Assembly: GCA_023135135.1 (NCBI GenBank)
Contig: JAGLTT010000006.1
Location: 1-13,855 of the forward strand
Source of the DNA: Dehalococcoidales bacterium
GTDB lineage: Bacteria > Chloroflexota > Dehalococcoidia > Dehalococcoidales > RBG-16-60-22
Direction of reading: 5' to 3'
DNA length: 13,855 nucleotides
Positions within the stretch are counted from its first letter, which is position 1; every line of letters starts with the position of its first letter. Shown piece after piece: positions 5,888 through 11,984 of this stretch. The position numbers and the translations under genes were made by a program. The notes below the pieces were generated by a model. That model saw only the letters and a list, made by a program, of their open reading frames with translations, did no database searches and was not told the DNA's origin.

Positions 5888-7033
5888 TCATTTCCACCCG
5901 GCCAGCAGCTTACATGCTTCCTTGAGCCGGTCCGTAATAGGGATTTTCAGACCGCAGGCTGCGACGCAGGCGCCGCATTCGTTGCAGCTATCAATATCAT
6001 GTCGTTCGATGCGATATAGAGACCGGGCTGTCTCGACATCATCGTACATCACAGCGTCGTTATAAAGCTCGAAGATGCGCGGCACATCGATGCCCAGCGG
6101 ACACGGCATACAGCCGCGGCAGGCAGTACAGGGGACGGGTCTTAACTTGCGGTAAGCATCCCTGACCCGGCCGATAACCACTTCCTCCGGCACGGTAAGG
6201 CTATCCGGCTCAACAGCGTCAGCCAGAGCTACATTTGCCGCAACCTGCTCCAGGGTGCTCATGTCACTGACAACGGTAGCGACCTCCGGGTGGTTCCAGA
6301 CCCAGCGTAGTCCCCAATCAGCCAGCGGGCGATTTTTCGGGGCGTCTGTCCATATTACAGCTACCGACTCCGGAGGCTTCCTGGTGAGACGGCCTCCTTT
6401 AAGCGATTCGGTAACGACAACCGCCAGTCCCTCAGAAGCGGCGTACCTGATTCCGCCGACACCCGGGTGATGGTCTATATCCATGTAGCTGTACTGCAAT
6501 TGACAGAGCGCCCAGTTGTCGTAAGCGTCCAGTATTTCCCTGAGGGTCTGGAAATAATCGTGGAAACCAAACCCGACTTTATCAATGCGTCCGTCGGCCA
6601 TGGCCGCCTCCGCCCGGCTCAGCACGTCTATCTCCTGTAACCGGGGCCAGGTCTCGCGGTCCAGCCCCCCGAAAAGGAAAAAGTCTATACAGCCGGTCTG
6701 CAGCCACTTAAGGCGGTCATCCAGATATCGGTCGAAGTCTGCGGGGGAATCGATTAAAAACGACGGCAGATTGGCGGCGATTTTAACTTTCTGTCGATAG
6801 CCGTCTTTAAGCGCCCGACCGAGCAGGCGGGCCAGGCGTTCATGCCACTCCATATCACAGGGATAACCGAGGTCCAGATAGTTGACGCCGTGGTCGATGG
6901 CGTAACGGAGCATCCTGACGACTTCGTCTTCATCTATACCGGCGGGGTCACCGGCGAGCGACGGCAACCGCATAACGCCGAAGCCCAGTACCGATACTTC
7001 CCAGTCCAGTCTGCCAAACTTACGATACTTAAT
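5888..7033 (-). CDS. Aldo/keto reductase-fold protein with C-terminal two-cluster ferredoxin domain
   Basis: This is an (alpha/beta)8 aldo/keto reductase domain fused to a ferredoxin-like tail, a known architecture in anaerobes. The tail has C-x2-C-x2-C-x2-C-P at residues 302-311 and C-x2-C-x2-C-x3-C at 350-360, enough for two 4Fe-4S clusters. I place the start at ATT 7033 (381 residues), since it restores the conserved first strand (M-K-Y-R-K-F-G-R-L-D-W-E-V-S-V-L-G-F-G) and has GGAGG 9 bases upstream. No ATG, GTG or TTG lies between it and the upstream in-frame stop. The first standard in-frame ATG (6973) would delete that strand. In the active site, the Asp (54) and a Lys (82 or 84) are present. 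The usual Tyr position (59) is Cys and the usual His position (122) is Gly, so classic ketone reduction is doubtful. It may serve as an electron carrier or act on an unusual substrate. It lies between the cupin and UROD-like genes. Confidence 0.82.
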   Translation of the reverse strand: MKYRKFGRLDWEVSVLGFGVMRLPSLAGDPAGIDEDEVVRMLRYAIDHGVNYLDLGYPCDMEWHERLARLLGRALKDGYRQKVKIAANLPSFLIDSPADFDRYLDDRLKWLQTGCIDFFLFGGLDRETWPRLQEIDVLSRAEAAMADGRIDKVGFGFHDYFQTLREILDAYDNWALCQLQYSYMDIDHHPGVGGIRYAASEGLAVVVTESLKGGRLTRKPPESVAVIWTDAPKNRPLADWGLRWVWNHPEVATVVSDMSTLEQVAANVALADAVEPDSLTVPEEVVIGRVRDAYRKLRPVPCTACRGCMPCPLGIDVPRIFELYNDAVMYDDVETARSLYRIERHDIDSCNECGACVAACGLKIPITDRLKEACKLLAGWK

Positions 7034-7070
7034 GACCGTCTTCCTCCATGATAATTATCCAGCCAAAACC

Positions 7071-7114
7071 AGCGAGGGCTCGTGACCGGATGATGGCAGC
7101 CACTTACCCTCGCT
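7071..7114. repeat. Inverted repeat between the cupin and reductase genes
   Basis: AGCGAGGG (7071-7078) is exactly mirrored by CCCTCGCT (7107-7114) across 28 bases. On the minus-strand transcript it sits between the cupin stop and the reductase start and is followed by GGTTTTGG, which is too short a T-run for a strong terminator. It may act as an attenuator or mRNA-stability hairpin that separates expression of the cupin gene from the rest. Confidence 0.4.
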
Positions 7115-7143
7115 ACGGCATTATCTTATAAGTAATAGAACGA

Positions 7144-8085
7144 TTATGCTTCCGCCCACGGAGAAGCGTGCTCGCCGCTGAGACAAACCACGATAAATCC
7201 GTAAGGTTTATCACACCACCTGGTGATGAGGGGGAGGTGGGGAAACGCCGCGGGACAGATGGCAATGGTCGGCGTGTTGAAGATATGCCTTTCGTAGTCC
7301 TTGCCCATGCCCAGCTCAAGCTCGGCCCCCAGGAAATCGAGGTTATCGGGGTCAAGACTCATGAAGCAGAGGATTTCCGCCTCGGGGTGGTAATGGGCTT
7401 CGCCCGCGCGGTGCCATTTACCGCACTTGCTGTAGAACCCCCAGGTAAAATTAACGTTGAACCCTTCGAGGTCATCGCCGTAGAGCCAGACCACTTCGTC
7501 GCCGTTACCCGGTCCTACTCCCATTTCCGCAGCCTTGATTGACCCGTACTGGTCGGCAGTCAACCTATCCGCCGCCGTCCCCGGCATATTCGCGAAATTG
7601 GTAATCATTTTCTTGATATATTTGCGGTATTTATCACCTTTAGTCGCGGAGGCTGATTTCGGTGAAACAGATTCTGCCTTATAGGCGTCAGCCAGGCCGA
7701 TGGTATAATGGACGATAGGTCTTTCCAGGCTCTTAACCGTAGCCGGGCCGTGCGGCAAACCTTTCGGAATAAGCACACACGATGGCTCGTTGAAGACATG
7801 CTCTTCCCGTTCTTCACCCAGCAGTACCGATACTTCCGCGCCCAGATCAAAGATATCGGTGTTTTTCGTCCCTTCAAAGACGAGGATTTCATCGTAGGGG
7901 TGTATCAGCATGCCATCGAGGGGATGGAATGAGCCGGGTTTTTTAACGAACCCGTAAGAAAATTGAGCGTTGAACCCTTCCATGTCCCTGGCTTCCATCC
8001 AGATACGAGGCTCGGCGTACAGTCCCTGAGGCGGGTCCTTGATAATCGCCGGTTTGATAAGATGCGCGTATTCTTTTTCAGCCAT
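7144..8085 (-). CDS. Two-domain cupin (bicupin) protein of unknown function
   Basis: This 313-residue protein is made of two similar halves. Residues 38-70 (G-F-N-A-Q-F-S-Y-G-F and then H-P-Y-D-E-I-L-V-F) match residues 208-241 (G-F-N-V-N-F-T-W-G-F and then H-P-E-A-E-I-L-C-F). Each half later has a F-N-x-P-x-x-x-x-x-P-x-x-x-P-H element (His 112 and His 283). The clustered His and acidic residues (H54, H62, E66, H112; H225, H231, H233, E237, H283) fit the metal-binding site of cupins, and the second half has the better-kept set. A linker at about 138-175 is Ser/Lys-rich. There is no signal peptide. Cupins of this kind can be dioxygenases, isomerases, decarboxylases or sugar-binding proteins, so the reaction is not assignable. 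AAGGGGGT lies 8 bases before the ATG. It is the first gene of the four-gene unit, divergent from DUF169 and downstream of a strong promoter. Confidence 0.72.
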   Translation of the reverse strand: MAEKEYAHLIKPAIIKDPPQGLYAEPRIWMEARDMEGFNAQFSYGFVKKPGSFHPLDGMLIHPYDEILVFEGTKNTDIFDLGAEVSVLLGEEREEHVFNEPSCVLIPKGLPHGPATVKSLERPIVHYTIGLADAYKAESVSPKSASATKGDKYRKYIKKMITNFANMPGTAADRLTADQYGSIKAAEMGVGPGNGDEVVWLYGDDLEGFNVNFTWGFYSKCGKWHRAGEAHYHPEAEILCFMSLDPDNLDFLGAELELGMGKDYERHIFNTPTIAICPAAFPHLPLITRWCDKPYGFIVVCLSGEHASPWAEA

Positions 8086-8201
8086 TTTAAAATACCCCCT
8101 TACATATCTTTTAAGGTTATAACAATACCCTGACAGGTTATATTGAGTATGTCTGTGGCGTACGTCGTAGAACGAATGATCAAATTCTTAACGGCGCACA
8201 T

Positions 8202-8230
8202 ATTATAAACCTTACCACCAGTGATATCAA
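8202..8230 (-). promoter_or_regulatory. Strong sigma-70-type promoter for the cupin-reductase-UROD-like unit
   Basis: On the minus strand, TTGATA (8230-8225) and a perfect TATAAT (8207-8202) are separated by 17 bases. The start point would be near 8195, leaving a leader of about 110 nt before the cupin ATG at 8085. Confidence 0.65.
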
Positions 8231-8244
8231 CAAACCTTTCAACC
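8205..8244. repeat. Imperfect direct repeats in the divergent promoter region (operator candidate)
   Basis: ATAAACCTTACCACC (8205-8219) and ACAAACCTTTCAACC (8230-8244) agree at 12 of 15 positions. They start 25 bases apart and overlap the -10/spacer and the -35/upstream side of the minus-strand promoter. A regulator bound there could control both the cupin unit and DUF169. No regulator gene is adjacent; the Lrp/AsnC gene 5 kb away is the only one in the window. Confidence 0.3.
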
Positions 8245-8249
8245 TGTCC

Positions 8250-8278
8250 TGTTTATAATTATTTCAGCGTGATATAAT
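8250..8278 (+). promoter_or_regulatory. Probable promoter for the DUF169 gene
   Basis: A perfect TATAAT (8273-8278) lies 24 bases before the DUF169 ATG, so the transcript leader would be about 17 nt including the AGGAGG at 8291-8296. The -35 region (TGTTTA, 8250-8255, 17-base spacing) is poor, which may mean activator dependence. Confidence 0.45.
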
Positions 8279-8301
8279 CCAGAACGGAAAAGGAGGTTAC
8301 C

Positions 8302-9087
8302 ATGAGTTCTAAAAAAACGGACTACTCCATATTCGATAAATTCAATTTCGAAAGGAAACCCGTAGGCGTCAAGTATTCGCTGGGGAAGCCGGAGGGAATC
8401 AAGCCGACGGATAAGCTCCTGGCAATCTGCGAGCTTCTGGCAGAGGCCCAGACCAGCGAACCTTTTTTCATCACCGCCGACAACATCCAGTGCGGCGGGC
8501 AGGTCATGGGAACACAGGAATATCCGCCGATAATGTACAGCGGGCAGATAGGGCCGATGTTTTCCATGTTTAAAACCCCGGGCGCCAACCGCCGTATTTA
8601 CGACTACGTTCCCCATCTGCCCAGGGATTCCGTTAAATATGTCAGCTATGCGACCACCGACCGGATGACATTCGACCCCGACCTGCTGATTATTACCGCC
8701 AACACGACACAGGCGGAAATTATACTCAGGGCCAGCAGCTACTCCGACGGCAAGATGTGGCACAGCAAGGGAACATCATGCCTGGCCTGCGCCTGGATAT
8801 ACGCCCACCCGTACCTGAGCGGCGAAATAAACTATACCATCAGCGGTCTCGGCTACAGCATGAAGGCCAGACAGGTACTGCCCGAAGGGCTGTTTATTAT
8901 TACCTTCCCCTTCGATACCATTTCTTCCCTGATTGAAAACCTCAATGACATGGAGTGGGAACCTTACTGGTTCAACCTGGGCAGGGAAGGATTCATCGAT
9001 GAGGTACAGAAAAGGGACAAGGAGCTGAACGAACAGCTAGGCATAGAACAGATTGAAACAACCAAGCCCCTGGAAAAGAATAAGTAA
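8302..9087 (+). CDS. DUF169 domain-containing protein
   Basis: This 261-residue protein fills the length of the DUF169 family (COG2043), a group of unknown function common in anaerobic bacteria and archaea. Recognisable parts are P-V-G-V-K-Y at 20-25, a Cys in A-I-C-E-L-L-A-E-A at 41-49, and C64-G-G-Q-V-M-G. A central strand with P-D-L-L-I-I-T-A lies at 126-133. C160-L-A-C163 (within T-S-C-L-A-C-A-W) follows, and the C terminus is a charged helix. The four conserved-looking Cys residues could bind a metal or cluster. No signal peptide or membrane segment is visible. AGGAGG lies 5 bases before the ATG. It is the only plus-strand gene here, divergent from the cupin unit with which it shares a promoter region, and it ends at a bidirectional terminator. 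It may act with the UROD-like and Fe-S proteins, but that is inference from position. Confidence 0.88.
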   Translation: MSSKKTDYSIFDKFNFERKPVGVKYSLGKPEGIKPTDKLLAICELLAEAQTSEPFFITADNIQCGGQVMGTQEYPPIMYSGQIGPMFSMFKTPGANRRIYDYVPHLPRDSVKYVSYATTDRMTFDPDLLIITANTTQAEIILRASSYSDGKMWHSKGTSCLACAWIYAHPYLSGEINYTISGLGYSMKARQVLPEGLFIITFPFDTISSLIENLNDMEWEPYWFNLGREGFIDEVQKRDKELNEQLGIEQIETTKPLEKNK

Positions 9088-9107
9088 GTCCATTCAAAAC
9101 CATAACT

Positions 9108-9145
9108 AAAACGGCACCGGAGATTTGTGTTTCCAGTGCCGTTTT
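9108..9145. terminator. Bidirectional intrinsic terminator between DUF169 and the FAD oxidoreductase
   Basis: AAAACGGCACCGG (9108-9120) pairs with CCAGTGCCGTTTT (9133-9145): 12 of 13 positions pair, with a 12-base loop. The stem starts with A's and ends with TTTT, so it works for the plus-strand DUF169 message and for the minus-strand oxidoreductase message. It sits between two convergent stop codons, as expected for a shared terminator. Confidence 0.82.
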
Positions 9146-9172
9146 GAATTACGGGTTGGTAATATACCGATG

Positions 9173-10540
9173 TTATTTCACATCGATGCCGGGCAGGACG
9201 GCGCCCTGCTTGACCAGGGTCTTTTGCAGGACATTATAGTCCAGTTTCCTTAAACTGATACCCTGCTTTACCGCCAAGGCGGCCGCCGTCCCGGCCGCCT
9301 CACCCATGGCGATGCAATGGGGAATGAGATTAGCCATGTTGTTGGCTTCCATGTCCGATGAGAAGCTGCGCCCGGCAACAAGCAGACTCTCTGCCTTGAC
9401 CGGCACCAGCGCCCGATAAGGAATATAGACATGCGGGACTTCTCTGTCCCCCGGCGGGCCAAGGCGTGGAAGCACGGCTATGGTATCATCGTGCTTTTTA
9501 CATGACTGGAAATCTTCTTTGGTAATAACGTATTCACCGACCAGTCGTCGGCTGCCTCTCGTTCCGGTCTGTGAAGCCGTATCCAGGATAAAGCTGTTCT
9601 CAAAGGTGGGTATGTTTTTCTTCATAAAAGCATGTCCGCGCAGCATTATCTGACGCATTTCGACCTCCAGCCTGGTGAGGTCTTCCACCCTGGTGCAATC
9701 CAGGCCCGGTATCCAGTTGTTGAACCACAGAACGTCATTGCGTGGTGACGGTAATGGCAGAATATAGGTACCGGCAGCTTCGGCAAGCTCCTTCATCAGT
9801 TCCTGGAATTTATTCCGGTCAGCCTCCTGTAAATCACAGAGTTTCTGGTAATCACAGTTCCCCAGCCGGAAAACCAGCGCCAGCATGGAACTCCTCGATG
9901 AAGCATCGATTGTACCATCAAACTCCGCGCCGGCTGACGGCAGAAGGTCGCCGTCACCGGTGCCGTCGATGATAACCTTGCCGAGTACCGCCTGCCGGCC
10001 CGACTTACTTTCAAAAATGACGCCTTTGACGCTGCCATTTTCGACGATGGCCTGCGTACCCCAGGAGTGGAGAGAAAGCTTAACGCCCACCTCCCCTACC
10101 ATATCATTCAGTACGCACTTTAATAATTCGGGGTCCACCCACGCGGTATGCTCTATCCTGCCATTGACAACGTTGCCCATAAAACGCCGCCAATAGGACA
10201 CCAGTTTATCGTCGGTAGAACCGATGTCTTCCATTCTCGGGCGAAGAGTTCCGCCGATGGTATCTAACCTTTCAAGCCATTCCAGAGAAAGGCCGGCGAT
10301 TACCGGTTCTTTGCCGCCATCGCTCATGTGCGGGATCTGGATTACTATTCCCCCGGTAGCCATGCCGCCCAGATGGCCGTATCTTTCGATAAGAATCGTC
10401 CTGGCGCCGTTACGCGCGGCGGCTACGGCGGCCGAGTGTCCCCCCGGGCCACCGCCGACAACGACGACATCAGCTTCATGGAAAACGTTAATTTCCCGGG
10501 ACGGCTCGGTAATCGTTCGGGAAGATGGACTGGTACTCAT
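9173..10540 (-). CDS. FAD-dependent oxidoreductase (FAD_oxidored family)
   Basis: This 455-residue flavoprotein has an N-terminal Rossmann fold: V-V-V-V-G-G-G-P-G-G-H-S-A-A at 25-38, then I-L-I-E-R at 49-53, where the Glu holds the FAD ribose, and G-H-L-G-G-M-A-T-G-G at 55-64. A family motif, G-T-R-G-S-R-R-L-V-G-E-Y, follows in the middle. The C-terminal FAD-binding segment has L-V-A-G-R-S-F-S-S-D and later I-A-M-G-E-A-A-G-T-A-A-A-L-A. This pattern fits the PF12831 type found with HdrA-like, fumarate-reductase-like and 3-ketosteroid-like flavoproteins; the substrate is unknown. No signal peptide is visible, so it is presumably cytoplasmic. AAGGAGG lies 8 bases before the ATG. It follows the beta-propeller gene by 60 bases on the same strand, so they are probably co-transcribed, and it ends at the bidirectional hairpin. 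Confidence 0.9.
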   Translation of the reverse strand: MSTSPSSRTITEPSREINVFHEADVVVVGGGPGGHSAAVAAARNGARTILIERYGHLGGMATGGIVIQIPHMSDGGKEPVIAGLSLEWLERLDTIGGTLRPRMEDIGSTDDKLVSYWRRFMGNVVNGRIEHTAWVDPELLKCVLNDMVGEVGVKLSLHSWGTQAIVENGSVKGVIFESKSGRQAVLGKVIIDGTGDGDLLPSAGAEFDGTIDASSRSSMLALVFRLGNCDYQKLCDLQEADRNKFQELMKELAEAAGTYILPLPSPRNDVLWFNNWIPGLDCTRVEDLTRLEVEMRQIMLRGHAFMKKNIPTFENSFILDTASQTGTRGSRRLVGEYVITKEDFQSCKKHDDTIAVLPRLGPPGDREVPHVYIPYRALVPVKAESLLVAGRSFSSDMEANNMANLIPHCIAMGEAAGTAAALAVKQGISLRKLDYNVLQKTLVKQGAVLPGIDVK

Positions 10541-10600
10541 GATAATAACCTCCTTGATACAGAAAGTAACCCGGAAAAGAACCGAACTAGCGGTAATTAC

Positions 10601-11890
10601 TTATTCGAAGGCGTATAACTTACCATCGAAAGAACCCACATATACCGAACCGTCAGCCACGGCGGGGGAAGAGGTGATTTTATCTCCGGTAAGGTATTCC
10701 CAGAGCTTTGTGCCGTTAGCTCTATCCACAGCATAGATATATCCGTCATTGCTGCCGAAATAGATGGCGGAATCCGTAACCGCGGGTGAGGAAACTATCG
10801 GGTCCTTGGCTTCGAATGACCACAACACGTTGCGGGTACTTTCTTGCATGGCTAACATGTTGAAAGCGGCACCCATATAAATGACATCGTCCACCAGAGT
10901 CATAGAAGAGCTTGTCCTTATTCCCCACCCCAGCCAGTGCACCCAGACAAAGCCGGAAGTTGCCGGAGGCTTCGGTGCCGCGCCCCTTACATAGAGCACA
11001 TTCCAAAAAACCCTGATTTTATTTTCAAAAGGCCAGTTCTTAGCCTGGTAATCTATGGCATATACAAAACCTCTGGTAGTGGTGATATAAGCGACTCCGT
11101 TATTCACTACGGGAGAAGTAACGATGGAGGATCTAATATCAAAATTAAGACGAACCCGTCCGTTATTAGCATTCAGAACATAACAGGAACCGTCCACAGA
11201 GCCGACAATGACAACGCCATCGACAACTACCGGCGATGATATCACCATACCTTCCGTCTCGGTACACCATAATTCCTTTCCCGTCGCGATATCCACGGCG
11301 TAAACATTGTAATCGTCAGAGCCGAAATAAACCACGCCGTTTGCTATGGCGGGTGATGACCTTATGGGGTATTTAGCCCTGAAAGACCACAGCTCCATAC
11401 CGGTAGCGGCATCCAGTGCATAGAGATGGCCGTCGTTGGACCCGCAATACATTACACCGTCGACGACCGCGGGTGAAGATTCTACCCAACTGCCCGTCTG
11501 AAATGACCAGACTTTCTCGCCGGTATCCGCATCAATAGCGTAAATATTGTAATCCCTGGAACCGACATAGACAACGCCATCCACTACCGTAGGCGAAGAA
11601 CGGATAGCACCGCCCGCGGTAAAAGTCCATTTCAGCTTGCCCTCCGGTAAGTCGCTACCCGGATTGATACTGCCGGTATGATTAAGGTCATGGCGGAACA
11701 TGGTCCAATCCCCGCTCTGCGGTGACGATTCTTTTTCTTCGGAAATCCCGCCAATAACGTCGGTAAACTGATATAAACTGAGGAACAAAATCGCCACTAA
11801 AACAACACCGAGGATAGTGTACCAGATAATCCTGCGGCGTCTTAAGATAATTTTCCTTCTGCGTGCCAGGTCTGCGTGGTCTATAAACAT
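10601..11890 (-). CDS. Membrane-anchored PQQ-type (BamB-like) eight-bladed beta-propeller protein
   Basis: This 429-residue protein has a very basic N terminus (residues 10-20), one membrane helix at about 21-42, and a propeller that should lie outside the membrane. The Ser-Ser/Thr-Pro element opening each blade recurs at residues 98, 138, 178, 218, 258, 367 and 407, with a variant at 328. This gives eight units with a 40-residue period. Blades carry the typical G-V-V-Y-V-G-S-x-D-x-x-I-Y-A-I-D-A-x-T-G-x-x-x-W pattern. The lead-in D-W-T-M-F-R-H-D-L-N-H-T-G is standard for PQQ-repeat proteins. There is no dehydrogenase active-site signature, so binding of PQQ is not implied; a scaffold or binding role is more likely. 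Residues about 283-323 form an extra segment between blades 5 and 6, rich in Trp and aromatic residues. A short AGGGA precedes the ATG. It lies upstream of the FAD oxidoreductase in a likely two-gene unit with its own promoter. Confidence 0.88.
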   Translation of the reverse strand: MFIDHADLARRRKIILRRRRIIWYTILGVVLVAILFLSLYQFTDVIGGISEEKESSPQSGDWTMFRHDLNHTGSINPGSDLPEGKLKWTFTAGGAIRSSPTVVDGVVYVGSRDYNIYAIDADTGEKVWSFQTGSWVESSPAVVDGVMYCGSNDGHLYALDAATGMELWSFRAKYPIRSSPAIANGVVYFGSDDYNVYAVDIATGKELWCTETEGMVISSPVVVDGVVIVGSVDGSCYVLNANNGRVRLNFDIRSSIVTSPVVNNGVAYITTTRGFVYAIDYQAKNWPFENKIRVFWNVLYVRGAAPKPPATSGFVWVHWLGWGIRTSSSMTLVDDVIYMGAAFNMLAMQESTRNVLWSFEAKDPIVSSPAVTDSAIYFGSNDGYIYAVDRANGTKLWEYLTGDKITSSPAVADGSVYVGSFDGKLYAFE

Positions 11891-11906
11891 ATTTGTCCCT
11901 GTAAAA

Positions 11907-11936
11907 ATATTAGCGTTTATACGCTCATGCTGTCAA
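11907..11936 (-). promoter_or_regulatory. Sigma-70-type promoter for the beta-propeller/FAD oxidoreductase unit
   Basis: A perfect TTGACA (11936-11931) and TAATAT (11912-11907) are separated by 18 bases on the minus strand. Transcription would start near 11900, only about 10 bases before the ATG. The 5-bp dyad AGCGT-TTAT-ACGCT (11912-11925) lies in the spacer and could be an operator. Confidence 0.5.
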
Positions 11937-11955
11937 TCTGACGTATGAAAACAAT

Positions 11956-11972
11956 AGGTCAGGGACAGACCT
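11956..11972 (-). terminator. Weak terminator-like hairpin after the MFS gene
   Basis: AGGTC (11956-11960) pairs with GACCT (11968-11972). On the minus strand it is followed by ATTGTTTTC. The short stem and modest T-run suggest partial termination between the MFS transporter and the separately promoted beta-propeller gene. Confidence 0.35.
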
Positions 11973-11984
11973 GCCATGTTACGG

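Noticed and set aside
8239..8763. Minus-strand open frame (174 codons) over the DUF169 gene
   Set aside because: It is the shadow of a well-supported DUF169 gene with a good SD and promoter; the frame itself shows no recognisable domain.
10601..11650. Regularly spaced 120-base near-repeats
   Set aside because: They are the coding units of the beta-propeller blades (40 residues each), not a CRISPR array or duplicated mobile element.
10601..11890. Call as a PQQ-dependent alcohol dehydrogenase or BamB
   Set aside because: No dehydrogenase active-site residues or Cys-Cys pair were seen. The protein is anchored by one helix rather than a lipobox, and the likely phylum makes outer-membrane BamB improbable.
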